A stretch of DNA of 64,000 nucleotides, taken from NCBI GenBank assembly GCA_020073495.1, contig JAIQFD010000001.1, positions 310,001-374,000 of the forward strand. Direction: 5' to 3'. Positions 53,562 through 62,295 of the stretch are shown one piece after another. This DNA comes from Terriglobia bacterium. GTDB taxonomy: Bacteria; Acidobacteriota; Terriglobia; Terriglobales; Acidobacteriaceae. The notes beneath the pieces are model-generated. The model was not told the DNA's origin and did no database searches. It saw only the letters and a list, made by a program, of their open reading frames with translations. The position numbers were made by a program, and so were the translations under genes. How positions within the stretch are numbered: the stretch's first letter is position 1; every line of letters begins with the position of its first letter.

Positions 53562-54503
53562 TCAGGGCATGGTCAGTGTTGCCGCCGCTTTCTCCAGTTC
53601 CTCAAGCTCTTTGGCTTCTTGCGCCCTGATGAACACATGCGCGTATTCACGTAAATGGAAATTCCCTTGGACGGTGTCTGACAGCACTACCAAGGCATCT
53701 GCATTCATCGCACCCGGAGTTCGCGACTCGTGCCACTGAGAAGACTTCCCGAACAGAGTCACAGGAATCACCTTGCCCGACGTCCCTTGGTATGAGGGGA
53801 AGTTGCCCACGTAGAGCCCCAGGCTGGCCGGCTTCGTTCCAAGAGCCGCAATCTTCTTGACCTTGTAGACAATGAAATCCGGACCACGTTGTTCCGAGGT
53901 CACATAACCAGGCGGTAATTGGAGCCCGAAGCGGTTTCCGAACTTGGCCCGCCCACCGGTAAGAGACAAGCGGCGGCTGCCCGGCCGCAGCGTCGCTGCC
54001 ATGCGTCTCGCCTGCGACGGGCACTCTTCCGGTAGTTGCGCCTGCGGACGGTCCCCATAGAATGCGATGCGCTGCACCGTCCCGTCAGGATGGGCAATGT
54101 AGGCGCCCCAGAGAAGGTTGGCCTGTGCTTGGGGAGCGGCTGGAAAGAACGCGAACCCCTTCAGCGGCTGCTGCAATTCCGCGCGTTGGACCTTCACCGG
54201 GTCATTTCCAAGGTCCTTGCGGACCGCGCCTTCGAAGTCGCCAGGAGGCGTGGCGAAGAGCTCCTGGACAACGAAAATCATTTCGGATCCCGACGACCCG
54301 ATCACCGCTCGCGTTTCCTCCTGCTGCGATTCTGGAGCTGCCATGATGCTTCGTTGCCGCTGCTCAATTCGCACTTGGCTAGGCACGCGCATGGTCAAAT
54401 GAGCGCCTAGTAGATCCATGTCCTTGGTGAGAGGCGCTCGGCAGACATCTTCAGACGCGGCCGAGCATGCTGCGACGGCCAGGAGTACGAGAACTCTCTT
54501 CAT
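53562..54503 (-). CDS. Putative lipoprotein of unknown function
   Basis: A 313-residue protein with a short signal sequence ending in a lipobox-like LAVAAC (Cys at about residue 13), so probably a lipoprotein. Two repeats of similar shape are visible: LTMRVPSQVRIEQRQRS ... and RFGLQLPPGYVTSEQRGPDF ..., each followed by a strand-rich part, suggesting an internal duplication. I recognise no family. Confidence 0.65.
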   Translation of the reverse strand: MKRVLVLLAVAACSAASEDVCRAPLTKDMDLLGAHLTMRVPSQVRIEQRQRSIMAAPESQQEETRAVIGSSGSEMIFVVQELFATPPGDFEGAVRKDLGNDPVKVQRAELQQPLKGFAFFPAAPQAQANLLWGAYIAHPDGTVQRIAFYGDRPQAQLPEECPSQARRMAATLRPGSRRLSLTGGRAKFGNRFGLQLPPGYVTSEQRGPDFIVYKVKKIAALGTKPASLGLYVGNFPSYQGTSGKVIPVTLFGKSSQWHESRTPGAMNADALVVLSDTVQGNFHLREYAHVFIRAQEAKELEELEKAAATLTMP

Positions 54504-55196
54504 CGGCCGCCTCCTTGGCTTTTGATCTGTTCCAGGATGGGGTACTGGGAAAGCGTGGCTTGCACGGGGCCTCCGACGGGGCCCGGGATCCGTGTAGAGA
54601 TAGCAGCCTTAATCACAAGGATGCAGTGACCGAGGTCACCAGCAGCGGTGAGGAGATCCAGTCGTCGCTGCTGGACTCTCGTGGCTGGCGATAACTGGCG
54701 ACAAATCCTCTTCTCACCAATTGCGCGGCGGAAGAGTCGCGATGTCTTAAGGCAATTCTCTTGTGGCGCTCCGCCGCAAGCGGCTGCGCGCCAGCCTTCG
54801 GCAGAGTGGAGGTTGGGATCTGTGTTGTCTCGTGCCCCGGGCTTACGCCCGGGGCTAGAGTCTTACGCCCGCTGAAGCGGGCTGGGATCACCAGCGCTAA
54901 AGCGTGGGTGACCTCGTACGGGTAGGGGCCCTTCGACTCGCTCAGGGCAGGCTCCTTCGACTCGGCATCGGCATCCGCGGCCGATGCCTCGCTCAGGATG
55001 ACACCATCATTGATGGCGCGGACGAGGGCATCCTCACCCCATCGCGCGAAAGAACGCGCGCTGGGGGCCCCGATGTCCGCGCCAGAAGCGCCACCGCGGC
55101 TAAAGCCGCTCCATTGTGCAGTCCTCTTTCCCACGCCTAAAGGCGTGGGCTTCCACCCCGCCCGTGCGCGTTCTCCGATAGGTTACCGGATGCCGT
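54504..55196. repeat. Repeat-filled intergenic region
   Basis: After about 250 bp without recognisable features: the 73-bp repeat shared with 47304-47376 (54761-54833), hairpins CCCCGGGC-TTAC-GCCCGGGG and CCCGC-TGAA-GCGGG, the third CTTCGACTC...CTCAGGATGACACC repeat (54925-55020) with its inner GGCATCGGC/GCCGATGCC stem, GCGGC-TAAA-GCCGC and CCACGCC-TAAA-GGCGTGG. No credible gene. Confidence 0.75.
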
Positions 55197-55925
55197 TCAG
55201 GAAGGGCTCTGCGGTCTCAAGACCCAGATCACCCAGGGTGCAACGGTAGTCTCGCTGAGCCAGCGGTACGGCTCTTTGCCGGTAGCCATGGGGCGGCGGG
55301 TTTCGAGTACCTGCAGTCTGGAGTGCGCGTACAGGTCCAGGTAGGCGTGATCCGTACACAGCACGTCGGCACAGGGGCGGCGGTCCTCGATATCCGTGGT
55401 GACGATCAGTACCGTGTCCCCGTCCTTCGCCTTGCGGTTCTGCGCTGCGTAGTCGCGGGTGGAGAACGATGCCCACTCGTGCCAGTAGATCTCCGGCGAG
55501 GAAACCAGGTTCACCAGCACGCCAGAGGGTTTCAGCGAAGTCGCGAGCTGGGTGAAGAGCGGCAGCTTGTTTTCGGCGGGGATGTTGTCGAACGTGAATG
55601 CCGACAGAGCCAAATCGTAGCCAGGAGCGAGCGGCCCCAGGTCGCCGCCGGCCACGCGCCGGTAATCCCCGTTGGGGTCCGCCTGCCGTGCCTTGCGCAG
55701 CATGTCCTCGGAAATGTCGACGCCCGTGACCTCGAAGCCCAGGCCTTTCAGGAATCGTGACGACCGCCCCGTGCCGCAGCCGAAATCGAGAGCCTTGCGT
55801 CCCTTCGCGTACTTCGCGGCGATCTCCGGCAGGTCGCGAAATGCCAGGTAGTAGGTGTTGGCGAACTCCAGCCTGGAATACGCTTCGGCCCGCGCAGCAT
55901 CTTCATAAACGTTGACGAAGGCCAT
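55197..55925 (-). CDS. Class I SAM-dependent methyltransferase
   Basis: A 242-residue protein from ATG 55925 (MAFVNVYEDAARAEAYSRLEF). Motif I is ALDFGCGTGRSSRFL (about residues 45-59), followed by GVDISEDMLRKAR and DLALSAFTFDNIP, the usual SAM-binding Rossmann pattern. The substrate is unknown. The frame is open upstream of the ATG but without conserved content. The gene is divergent from the HEAGH membrane protein. Confidence 0.85.
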   Translation of the reverse strand: MAFVNVYEDAARAEAYSRLEFANTYYLAFRDLPEIAAKYAKGRKALDFGCGTGRSSRFLKGLGFEVTGVDISEDMLRKARQADPNGDYRRVAGGDLGPLAPGYDLALSAFTFDNIPAENKLPLFTQLATSLKPSGVLVNLVSSPEIYWHEWASFSTRDYAAQNRKAKDGDTVLIVTTDIEDRRPCADVLCTDHAYLDLYAHSRLQVLETRRPMATGKEPYRWLSETTVAPWVIWVLRPQSPS

Positions 55926-56153
55926 GACGATCTCCTGGGTGCGGCGTATCCGGGGCGGAATTGTATGCAGGGGGATGAGCACGCGTCTGTGATGTGAGGC
56001 ACGAGGACTGCCAAGAAAGAACGGGGGGGCGAAGGAAGATCCCGGCGGGTGACCGCTCATCGCGGTGCTTCCATACGCGGAAGAAGACGAAGCGAGGCGG
56101 ATACAGGTAAGTATTGATTCCAGCGGGTGATTCGGACAGGATGCGGTCAACCA

Positions 56154-56699
56154 ATGAGTCTCTTCGACGATCTGCGGGAGACGTTCCGCGAGCCCTGGCG
56201 GCCGGTGGGGCGGACGGCGCTGCTGGCGTGGACGGCGTGCTACGCCCTGTTCCTGGTGTACGCCTTCCGCAACCGCGAGGGGTTCCTGCTGGTGGACAAC
56301 GCCAACCTGGTGGTGCACGAGGCCGGCCACGCGCTATTCGGGTGGTTCGGGCCGACGCTGGGGCTGTGGGGCGGCACCATCCTGCAACTGCTGGTGCCGC
56401 TGCTGCTGGCGGCGTCGTTCGCCTACAAGCGGCAGACGGCGGCGGCGGCGTTCTGCATGTTCCTCTTCTTCGAGAACTTCCTCTACGTCGCCACGTACAT
56501 GGCGGACGCGCGCACGCAGCTACTGGACCTGGTCAGCCTGGGCGGCGGCGAGCCCCCGGAACACGACTGGTATCTGATGCTGACGCAGATCGGGATGCTG
56601 CAGAAGGACACAGCGATCGCGGCAGTGGTGCGGGTGATGGGCTACTTGGGCATGATCGGCAGCGTGGGTTGGCTGTGGCTGCGCGCTCGCGCGCGCTAG
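56154..56699 (+). CDS. Membrane protein with HEAGH motif (putative M50-like metallopeptidase)
   Basis: A 181-residue protein with about four transmembrane helices. HEAGH at residues 55-59 (NLVVHEAGHALFGWFG) sits in a hydrophobic helix, the arrangement of zinc site-2-type proteases, though a second Zn ligand motif (such as NxxPxxxLDG) is not obvious and the protein is short. It may be a degenerate or non-proteolytic member. The start is ATG 56154. It is convergent with the carbonic anhydrase gene. Confidence 0.65.
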   Translation: MSLFDDLRETFREPWRPVGRTALLAWTACYALFLVYAFRNREGFLLVDNANLVVHEAGHALFGWFGPTLGLWGGTILQLLVPLLLAASFAYKRQTAAAAFCMFLFFENFLYVATYMADARTQLLDLVSLGGGEPPEHDWYLMLTQIGMLQKDTAIAAVVRVMGYLGMIGSVGWLWLRARAR

Positions 56700-56703
56700 A
56701 ACT

Positions 56704-57234
56704 TCAGCGCACTTCGCCGATCTTGCCGGTCTTGACGTCGTAGATGAAGCCGCGGACGGCGAGGTCGTGCGGAAACCAGGGGTGCGAGCGCACGCGGGCG
56801 ACCTGCTCGCGGACGCTTCCTTCCAGCGAACTGAATCCGCCGAAATGCGGCGGTCCCTGCGAGTGGATGCCGTAATCCTTCTCCAGGCGGGCGCGCAGTT
56901 CCGCTTCGCGCAGGTCGAGCAAGCCGCACTCGGTGTGCTGGATGATCATGATCTCGCGCGTGCCCTTCAGGTGGACGGAGATGAGCAGCGAGCGCAGGAC
57001 GTCGTCGGTGACCAGGCCGCCGGCGTTGCGGATGAAGTGCGCGTCCCCCGGGCCGAGTCCGAGCATGGCCTTGAGCGGCTGGCGCGAGTCCATGCAGGAG
57101 ACGACGACCAGCTCGCGGGTGGGCTCGGCGGGCAGGTGTCCCCAGGCGAAGTCACGGGCCCATTGCTCGCAGCTGGTGAGGACTTCGTCTATGACGTTGC
57201 CGACAGGCGTGGGCCGTAGTGTGTGGGTATGCAT
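56704..57234 (-). CDS. Beta-class carbonic anhydrase
   Basis: A 176-residue enzyme. Zn ligands are in SCMDSR (Cys, with the Asp-Arg dyad) and QHTECG (His, Cys), and RNAGGLVTDD follows the first site. It interconverts CO2 and bicarbonate. ATG 57234 is chosen because GGAG lies 6-7 bp upstream; an in-frame TTG at 57249 is less likely. A tiny open frame ends 11 bp upstream. Confidence 0.88.
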   Translation of the reverse strand: MHTHTLRPTPVGNVIDEVLTSCEQWARDFAWGHLPAEPTRELVVVSCMDSRQPLKAMLGLGPGDAHFIRNAGGLVTDDVLRSLLISVHLKGTREIMIIQHTECGLLDLREAELRARLEKDYGIHSQGPPHFGGFSSLEGSVREQVARVRSHPWFPHDLAVRGFIYDVKTGKIGEVR

Positions 57235-57245
57235 AAAGTCTCCAC

Positions 57246-57338
57246 TCAATGAATGAGGTACCAGGCTTCCTGGAGCCTCCGGGCAACAACGGGGCCTACG
57301 AGCAGAAAGAGGGCGACACCAAGGACCGGTTTGCGCAT
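57246..57338 (-). CDS. Possible 30-residue membrane peptide
   Basis: ATG 57338 to TGA 57246 encodes MRKPVLGVALFLLVGPVVARR followed by a short amphipathic tail: basic start, one hydrophobic helix. It lies between the basic protein gene and the carbonic anhydrase gene, all on the same strand. There is no family evidence; the hydrophobic design alone supports it, so it may be chance. Confidence 0.3.
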   Translation of the reverse strand: MRKPVLGVALFLLVGPVVARRLQEAWYLIH

Positions 57339-57366
57339 CCGCGAACCTCGGGATTGGAATGAGGGG

Positions 57367-57564
57367 CTACTGTCCGGAGGGCTCGTCGCCGCCGGGCTTC
57401 ACGATGCCAGCGCGGACAGCGACCTCGCCCAGGGTCGTGCCGATCTTGCGCGCTACATCGACCAAGGGACCGGCCGGGGCGCTGCGCTTGCGCGCGCTTC
57501 GTTTCCCGGAAGACTTCGGCGGTTTTGCGGGCTTCTTGGCCGCGGCTTTGCGTTTGGTGGGCAT
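57367..57564 (-). CDS. Small Lys/Ala-rich basic protein (histone H1-like tail)
   Basis: A 65-residue protein: the first ~32 residues are MPTKRKAAAKKPAKPPKSSG and similar, a histone-H1-like low-complexity tail, then a short conserved-looking segment PLVDVARKIGTTLGEVAVRAGIV. Such proteins may bind DNA or RNA. The gene lies between the pseudouridine synthase and carbonic anhydrase on the same strand. Confidence 0.6.
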   Translation of the reverse strand: MPTKRKAAAKKPAKPPKSSGKRSARKRSAPAGPLVDVARKIGTTLGEVAVRAGIVKPGGDEPSGQ

Positions 57565-57597
57565 GAGTTCTCCTCTATCCAGTATCGGCGGGTCATT

Positions 57598-58336
57598 CTA
57601 CTGCAAATCGTCCAGGGCACGCTTCTCTTCCCTGGTGAGTTCCCGGACGGCGCCCTTGGGAAGATCGCCGAGGGCGAGGGGGCCGATGGCCACGCGCACC
57701 AGGCGCAGCACTTCGACCCCGAGGCCCTCCAACATGCGGCGGATGTGGCGGTTCCTGCCTTCGTCGAGGACGATCTCCAGCCAGGTGTTCTTCTGTCCAC
57801 CCCGCAGGATGCGGACGCGCTTGGCGCGTAGCAATTCGTCCCCGTCCGTCCGCACGCCCTTGACCAGAGCGGCGAGCAGGGGCGGGCCGGCGGATGTTCC
57901 CACCTGGACGTGGTAGGTCTTGTCGAGGCGCGTCTGGGGCGCGGCTATGCGCGCGCCCCACTCGGAATCGTTGGTCAGCAGCAGAAGACCTTCGCTGGCC
58001 TTGTCGAGGCGGCCGACGGGGGCGACCCAGGGGGTATCGGGCGGCAGGCAGGCATAGACGGTGTCGCGGCCCTTCTCGTCGGAGGCGGTGGTCACGGACA
58101 CCGCGCGGCTTGTTCAACATGAGGTAGAGGGGAGTCGCGGCGGCCACGGTCTGGCGATCCACCGCGATGCGATCGCGCTGCAGATCGACCGGCGCTTCCG
58201 GCTCGCGGCAGAGGCGGCCGTTCAGGCGGACATGGCCGGCCCGGACCAGTCCGAAGGCCTGAGCACGCGAACAGTAGCCCAGCTTGGAGAGAGCCCGAGC
58301 CAGGCCGACCTTCCGCCGATGGACTATGCGAGACAT
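57598..58336 (-). pseudogene. RsuA/RluB-family pseudouridine synthase with a single-base frameshift
   Basis: The N-terminal S4 domain (KVGLARALSKLGYCSRAQAFGLVRAGHVRLNG) starts at ATG 58336 and leads to LMLNKPRGV. The frame then shifts by one base at about 58096-58097 (one extra C in the coding strand, GTCCGTG for GTCGTG), after which VTTASDEKGRDTVYACLP... continues with the catalytic GRLDKASEGLLLLTND and NRHIRRMLEGLG. Everything else is intact, so this is either a sequencing error or a very recent inactivation. The enzyme would modify uridine in rRNA. Confidence 0.8.
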
Positions 58337-58373
58337 GCAAAGCGCAACGCATGATAGCCGAAGGCGTGTTGGG

Positions 58374-58412
58374 GAAGAAAAAGGCCCGGGCGTCGGAGGC
58401 GGTGCCCGGGCC
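58374..58412 (-). terminator. Rho-independent terminator of the STAS gene
   Basis: On the minus strand GGCCCGGGC pairs with GCCCGGGCC around a 12-nt loop and is followed by TTTTTCTT. It lies 22 bp after the stop of the STAS gene at 58434-58784. Confidence 0.8.
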
Positions 58413-58433
58413 GATGGAGTGGCAACGAAATGT

Positions 58434-58784
58434 CTAGCCGGCCGGAGCGAAGGCGGCGATGGCGTCTGCCTCCGTTTCGTAGACAGGAAATACGCTGTTG
58501 AGCTTGGTGCTTTCCAGCAAGCGAGCGATCTTGCGAGAAGGCCGGGCGAAGCGCAACTTCCCGCCATGGGCGGTGGCCGAGGTGTACAGGCTCAGCAGGG
58601 CGCCGATCCCGCTGGGATCGACGAAGAACAGGCCGTCCAGGTCAATGACGATCTGCGGGTTCTTGGCGATGAGGTCCCGCAGCCATTCGGTGGCTTCTGA
58701 GGAGGCCTGGCCGAGCACCATTCGCCCGGAGAACCTCACGACGACTACGCTCCCGGCATGGCGTGCGCGTACAGTAAGTTCCAT
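58434..58784 (-). CDS. STAS-domain anti-sigma-factor-antagonist-like protein
   Basis: A 116-residue protein from ATG 58784 (MELTVRARHAGSVVVVRFSGRMVLG). The switch loop is V-D-P-S-G-I-G, keeping the Ser that is phosphorylated in SpoIIAA-type proteins (D-S-S-G), so phospho-regulation is possible, unlike the STAS protein at 344-712. The C-terminus is typical (RPSRKIARLLESTKLNSVFPVYETEADAIAAF). A strong terminator follows. The partner kinase is not in the window. Confidence 0.85.
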   Translation of the reverse strand: MELTVRARHAGSVVVVRFSGRMVLGQASSEATEWLRDLIAKNPQIVIDLDGLFFVDPSGIGALLSLYTSATAHGGKLRFARPSRKIARLLESTKLNSVFPVYETEADAIAAFAPAG

Positions 58785-58940
58785 GTTCCACCTGATCACT
58801 GCTATAAATCTAGAAGGCCGAATGAACGCGGTGACAGTGTCAGAATGCGCCCACCGCGCCGGGTGGGCAAGTAACCGAGGTAATGGAGGTCCGGTAACCG
58901 ACGAGATTCGGGCCGCGCCGGAAGATAAAATCCTCACGCC

Positions 58941-59450
58941 ATGAAATGGGATATCGGTAAACGGAGCCGGAGGCTGCAGGTCTGGGGGGCACTTTGTGCC
59001 TTCATCGCATGCCTGCTGGCGGCCGCGCCAGGATGGGCCCAGAAGCAGCCCAACTTCTCGGGCCGATGGAATTTGAACCTGGAGAAAAGCGAGTTGGGCC
59101 CCATGCCGAAGCCGGATTCCGGCCAGTACGTCATTCGCCACGCCGGCGCCAACCTGACGCTAGACTACACGCAGGACGGCAAGACGACGCACGCCGAAAT
59201 CACCACCGATGGCGAAGAGCGGGTCACGGACTCCAACCCGGATACCGAGATCTGGACGCGGGTGTACTGGGCGGGGCCGGTGCTGGTCTTCGAGTCACGC
59301 CAGAAGGCGCGCCCCGCGCACGAAAGCCAGGGCATCAAGTGGACAAGCCGATGGAGCTTGTCCGACGACGGTAAGACGCTGGCCCTCCAGAAACACTTCA
59401 CCACGCCGGACGGAGAATTCGATCAGAAACTGCTCTTCGACAAGCAGTGA
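58941..59450 (+). CDS. Secreted hypothetical protein (lipocalin-like beta protein)
   Basis: A 169-residue protein with a signal peptide (MKWDIGKRSRRLQVWGALCAFIACLLAAAPGWAQ). The mature part is strand-rich (FSGRWNLNLEKSELGPMPKPDSGQYVIRH..., LTLDYTQDGKTTHAEITTDG) and resembles the small secreted beta-barrel-like proteins common in Acidobacteriota. Function unknown. Confidence 0.7.
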   Translation: MKWDIGKRSRRLQVWGALCAFIACLLAAAPGWAQKQPNFSGRWNLNLEKSELGPMPKPDSGQYVIRHAGANLTLDYTQDGKTTHAEITTDGEERVTDSNPDTEIWTRVYWAGPVLVFESRQKARPAHESQGIKWTSRWSLSDDGKTLALQKHFTTPDGEFDQKLLFDKQ

Positions 59451-59702
59451 GCAGAGGGTGAGCGGGGAAGGGACCGAAACGTGCATCTCCGCCGGTGTTC
59501 GACACAGAAAACTTCTAACCACCATAAGAAAAATCGATTGGACGGGCTCCAGGGCGCGCACTACGCTCAAGTGTCGAGTCAGCGCCGATCCGATCCGGCG
59601 GCCCGGGCGGTGGTTCCGTCTCCTCCCCTGTCGGGCTAATGTGCCAGTTCTCAAGAGTGAGGCCAGAGCGGTTCGAGGCTGCTCCGGCCGGGGTGTCACC
59701 GT

Positions 59703-59882
59703 ATGAAGGTTGCGGGCTTTCTGTTGCTGCTGGCGGGATGGGGAATCGTTCTCTCGGCGCTCGCGCTGCTCGCGCCGTCGGCGCTGCGGACCGGCTTTGT
59801 GCTGGCCGGCATCGGTGTCGAGGTGCTGGGCCTGATCCTGGCCGTGCGCGCCCATCTGGTCCTGCGAGAGGAAAGAGATTGA
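59703..59882 (+). CDS. Small two-helix membrane protein coupled to the amt gene
   Basis: A 59-residue protein (MKVAGFLLLLAGWGIVLSA..., then GFVLAGIGVEVLGLILAVRAH, ending REERD) with two predicted helices. Its TGA overlaps the TTG start of the ammonium transporter-like gene (TTGA), and the GAGGAAAGAG near its end serves as ribosome-binding site for that gene. The close coupling suggests a shared role, possibly an accessory membrane subunit. The 59451-59702 stretch upstream shows nothing else. Confidence 0.6.
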   Translation: MKVAGFLLLLAGWGIVLSALALLAPSALRTGFVLAGIGVEVLGLILAVRAHLVLREERD

Positions 59883-61222
59883 CGTCCGCGCCTGTTCCTG
59901 CGCTCTCCGAGCTAGCGGCCGCCCTCTGCGTCGCGCTCATTTTCCTTGTTCCTCTGGCCCTGGCGGGGCTTTCGCTGATCAATGCCGGATTGGGGCGGTC
60001 GCGTAGTGCGGCGCACTCGATGGTCGCTTCCCTGTGTGTCGTGGCGGTGGCCGCAGTCGTGTACTTCGCCTGCGGGTTTGCGCTGCAGGGTTATCCCGGC
60101 CGGCCGGCGCACGTGTTGACCGTGGCGGGAAAACCCTGGAACTGGATCGCGGCGGAGCGGTTCTTTCTTCGCGGACTGGATCTGGACGGCTCTCCCGCCT
60201 CATTGGCGGCCTGGCTGCAGATGTTCAGCGTCGGGTTGGCAGCGCTGATCCCACTGGGGAGCGGAGCCGACCGCTGGCGGTTGGGGGCGAGCTGCGTTTC
60301 GACGGCCCTGCTGGCCGGCTTAACCTATCCCGTGTTCGCGCACTGGGTCTGGGGTGGCGGATGGTTGGCGCAACTCGGGGTCAATTTCGGGTTGGGCCAG
60401 GGCTTGGTGGATGGCGGTGGCGCGGGCTCGATCCAAGCGCTCGGAGGCCTGACCGCACTCGCAATGAGTTGGATCCTGGGTCCTCGCCGGGGCAAGTACG
60501 CCGCCGATGGCATGGCGGCTGCCATTCCCGGCCATAACGCCGTCTTCGTTCTCTTCGGGTGTCTGCTGGCCTTGCTGGGCTGGTGCGGCCTGAATTCCGC
60601 CGGCGCGATCCTTTTCAGCGGGGTTGAGGCCAAACGAGTGGGGCTGATCGCGGTCAATACCACGCTGGCCGCGGCGGCTGCCGCGTTGATGGCGGTGGTG
60701 ATGACGCGCCTGCGATTCGGCAAACCGGACGCATCGCTCAGCGCCAACGGCTGGGTAAGCGGGCTGGTGGCCAGCAGCGCCGCGTGTGCGTTCATCCGAC
60801 CGGGGACAGCACTCGTGATCGGCTTGGTCGCGGGCGCTGTGGTCACCTACGCGGTGGAGTTTTTCGAGTTGCGACTCGGAGTGGACGATCCCGGAGGAGC
60901 AATCGCGGTGCACGCCGTGGGTGGAATCTGGGGCCTGTTGGCGCTCGGCCTTTTCGCGCGTCTTCCTTACGCAGCGACCGGTGGGGCCTGGCGTGGATGG
61001 GGAAGCGGCGGTTCCAGCCAGTGGCTGGCGCAACTGGTGGGCGTCGCTACCCTGCTGGGCTTTGTACTGCCGATGACCTACGGTTTGAATTGGCTATTGA
61101 ATCGTGTTTACCCGCAGCGGGTAGCATTGGAAGGCGAACGCCTGGGCCTGGATCTATACGAGCTGGGCGCGGGCGCCTATCCGGAGTTCGTCACCCATAC
61201 TGACGAATTCGTCCAGCGGTAA
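59879..61222 (+). CDS. Amt/MEP/Rh-family transporter with first twin-His replaced by Gln
   Basis: A 447-residue membrane protein with about 11 helices aligning to AmtB. The Asp of the substrate site is kept (D178, in DGGGAGSIQ), but the residue eight positions later, the first twin-His (H168 in E. coli AmtB), is Q186. The second, H345, is conserved in VDDPGGAIAVHAVGGIWG. The protein may still conduct NH4+ or act as a sensor; the function is inferred from family. It uses a TTG start, overlapping the small upstream gene. Confidence 0.85.
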   Translation: MTSAPVPALSELAAALCVALIFLVPLALAGLSLINAGLGRSRSAAHSMVASLCVVAVAAVVYFACGFALQGYPGRPAHVLTVAGKPWNWIAAERFFLRGLDLDGSPASLAAWLQMFSVGLAALIPLGSGADRWRLGASCVSTALLAGLTYPVFAHWVWGGGWLAQLGVNFGLGQGLVDGGGAGSIQALGGLTALAMSWILGPRRGKYAADGMAAAIPGHNAVFVLFGCLLALLGWCGLNSAGAILFSGVEAKRVGLIAVNTTLAAAAAALMAVVMTRLRFGKPDASLSANGWVSGLVASSAACAFIRPGTALVIGLVAGAVVTYAVEFFELRLGVDDPGGAIAVHAVGGIWGLLALGLFARLPYAATGGAWRGWGSGGSSQWLAQLVGVATLLGFVLPMTYGLNWLLNRVYPQRVALEGERLGLDLYELGAGAYPEFVTHTDEFVQR

Positions 61223-61281
61223 AGGCCGGCCCTTCCCCACCGCATCGGCCACACGACTGCAATCATCCCCGGCAGAACGGT

Positions 61282-62250
61282 TCAGCCGTGCCGCGCCAGA
61301 TAAAACATCAGGGCGAAGATGATGACGGGAATCAACGCCAGCACCACATAAAATAGGATGGTTCTGGCCAAGGGCGAGCGCCGCCGTTTCCAGTCCCGCA
61401 GCTCGGGACGCTCCGCCACTCCGACCTGGTCCAGATGCCGGAGATCCCTGGCAAACTCGCGGGCGCTGCCGTACCGGTTCTTGGGGTCCCGTTCCAGGGC
61501 GCGGTAGATGACCTCCTGGAGCTGGGGGGAGATAGCAGGATCGATCTCGCGCGGAGGGATGGGGTTGTTCAGCAGGCGATCGTTCATGATGAGGAAGGGA
61601 TTGGAGCCGGTGAACGGGACCTTCCCGGTCAGCATCTCGTACAACATGACCCCCAGCGCGTAGATGTCGCTGCGGGCGTCGCCGCGCTTCGCCTTCACCT
61701 GCTCCGGAGAGATGTAGTCGGGCGTGCCCATGGTCTGAGACAGACGGGAGAAGGTGATCCTGCGCGCCCCGACGTTGGAGGCGATGCCGAAGTCGATGAG
61801 CTTGATGCGGTCCTCGGCGTCCACCATGATGTTCTCGGGCTTCAGATCGCGGTGCACGACCCCCTGGCTGTGGATGTACTCCAAAGCGTCACAGACGCCG
61901 AGGGCGATGCGGACCGCGCGATCCGCTGGAAGCTTGCGCTGCTCGTTGAGGACTTGACGCAGCAGCCGCCCGTCTACCCATTCCATGACCATGTAGACCC
62001 GGCTGCGGTCATCGTCGGTGAACACCCTCATGACGCCGGGATGGTCCAGCTTTGCGCCAATCTCCTCCTCGCGATGAAAACGCTCGAAGAAGACCGGGTC
62101 ACTCTCGACTTCGGGATGGGGAATCTTGATGGCGACGGGGCGACCGGTGAGGAGATCGATGCCGCGGAAGATGGAGGCCATCCCGCTGCGGGCAACAACT
62201 CCTTCGATGCGATAGTGGTCGAGTTGATCGCCGGGATGGATGGAATTCAT
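61282..62250 (-). CDS. Membrane-anchored Ser/Thr protein kinase (Hanks type)
   Basis: A 322-residue protein. The kinase core has VAIK (K42), HRDLKPEN (catalytic D135) and DFG (153-155), plus GTPDYISPEQ. The Gly-rich loop is altered (ARSGMAS instead of GxGxxG), so nucleotide binding may be weak. A single helix near the C-terminus (ILFYVVLALIPVIIFALMFYL) puts the kinase domain in the cytoplasm. It lies 45 bp downstream of a PP2C phosphatase gene on the same strand, a typical signalling pair. Confidence 0.92.
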   Translation of the reverse strand: MNSIHPGDQLDHYRIEGVVARSGMASIFRGIDLLTGRPVAIKIPHPEVESDPVFFERFHREEEIGAKLDHPGVMRVFTDDDRSRVYMVMEWVDGRLLRQVLNEQRKLPADRAVRIALGVCDALEYIHSQGVVHRDLKPENIMVDAEDRIKLIDFGIASNVGARRITFSRLSQTMGTPDYISPEQVKAKRGDARSDIYALGVMLYEMLTGKVPFTGSNPFLIMNDRLLNNPIPPREIDPAISPQLQEVIYRALERDPKNRYGSAREFARDLRHLDQVGVAERPELRDWKRRRSPLARTILFYVVLALIPVIIFALMFYLARHG

Positions 62251-62295
62251 GTGGCAGCGCCGATCCGCGGCGACAAGCGGGTGCGATTCCCAGGC

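Noticed and set aside
54613-55134. 173-codon minus-strand frame
   Set aside because: It runs through the hairpin and CTCAGGATGACA repeats, so its sequence is repeat-derived.
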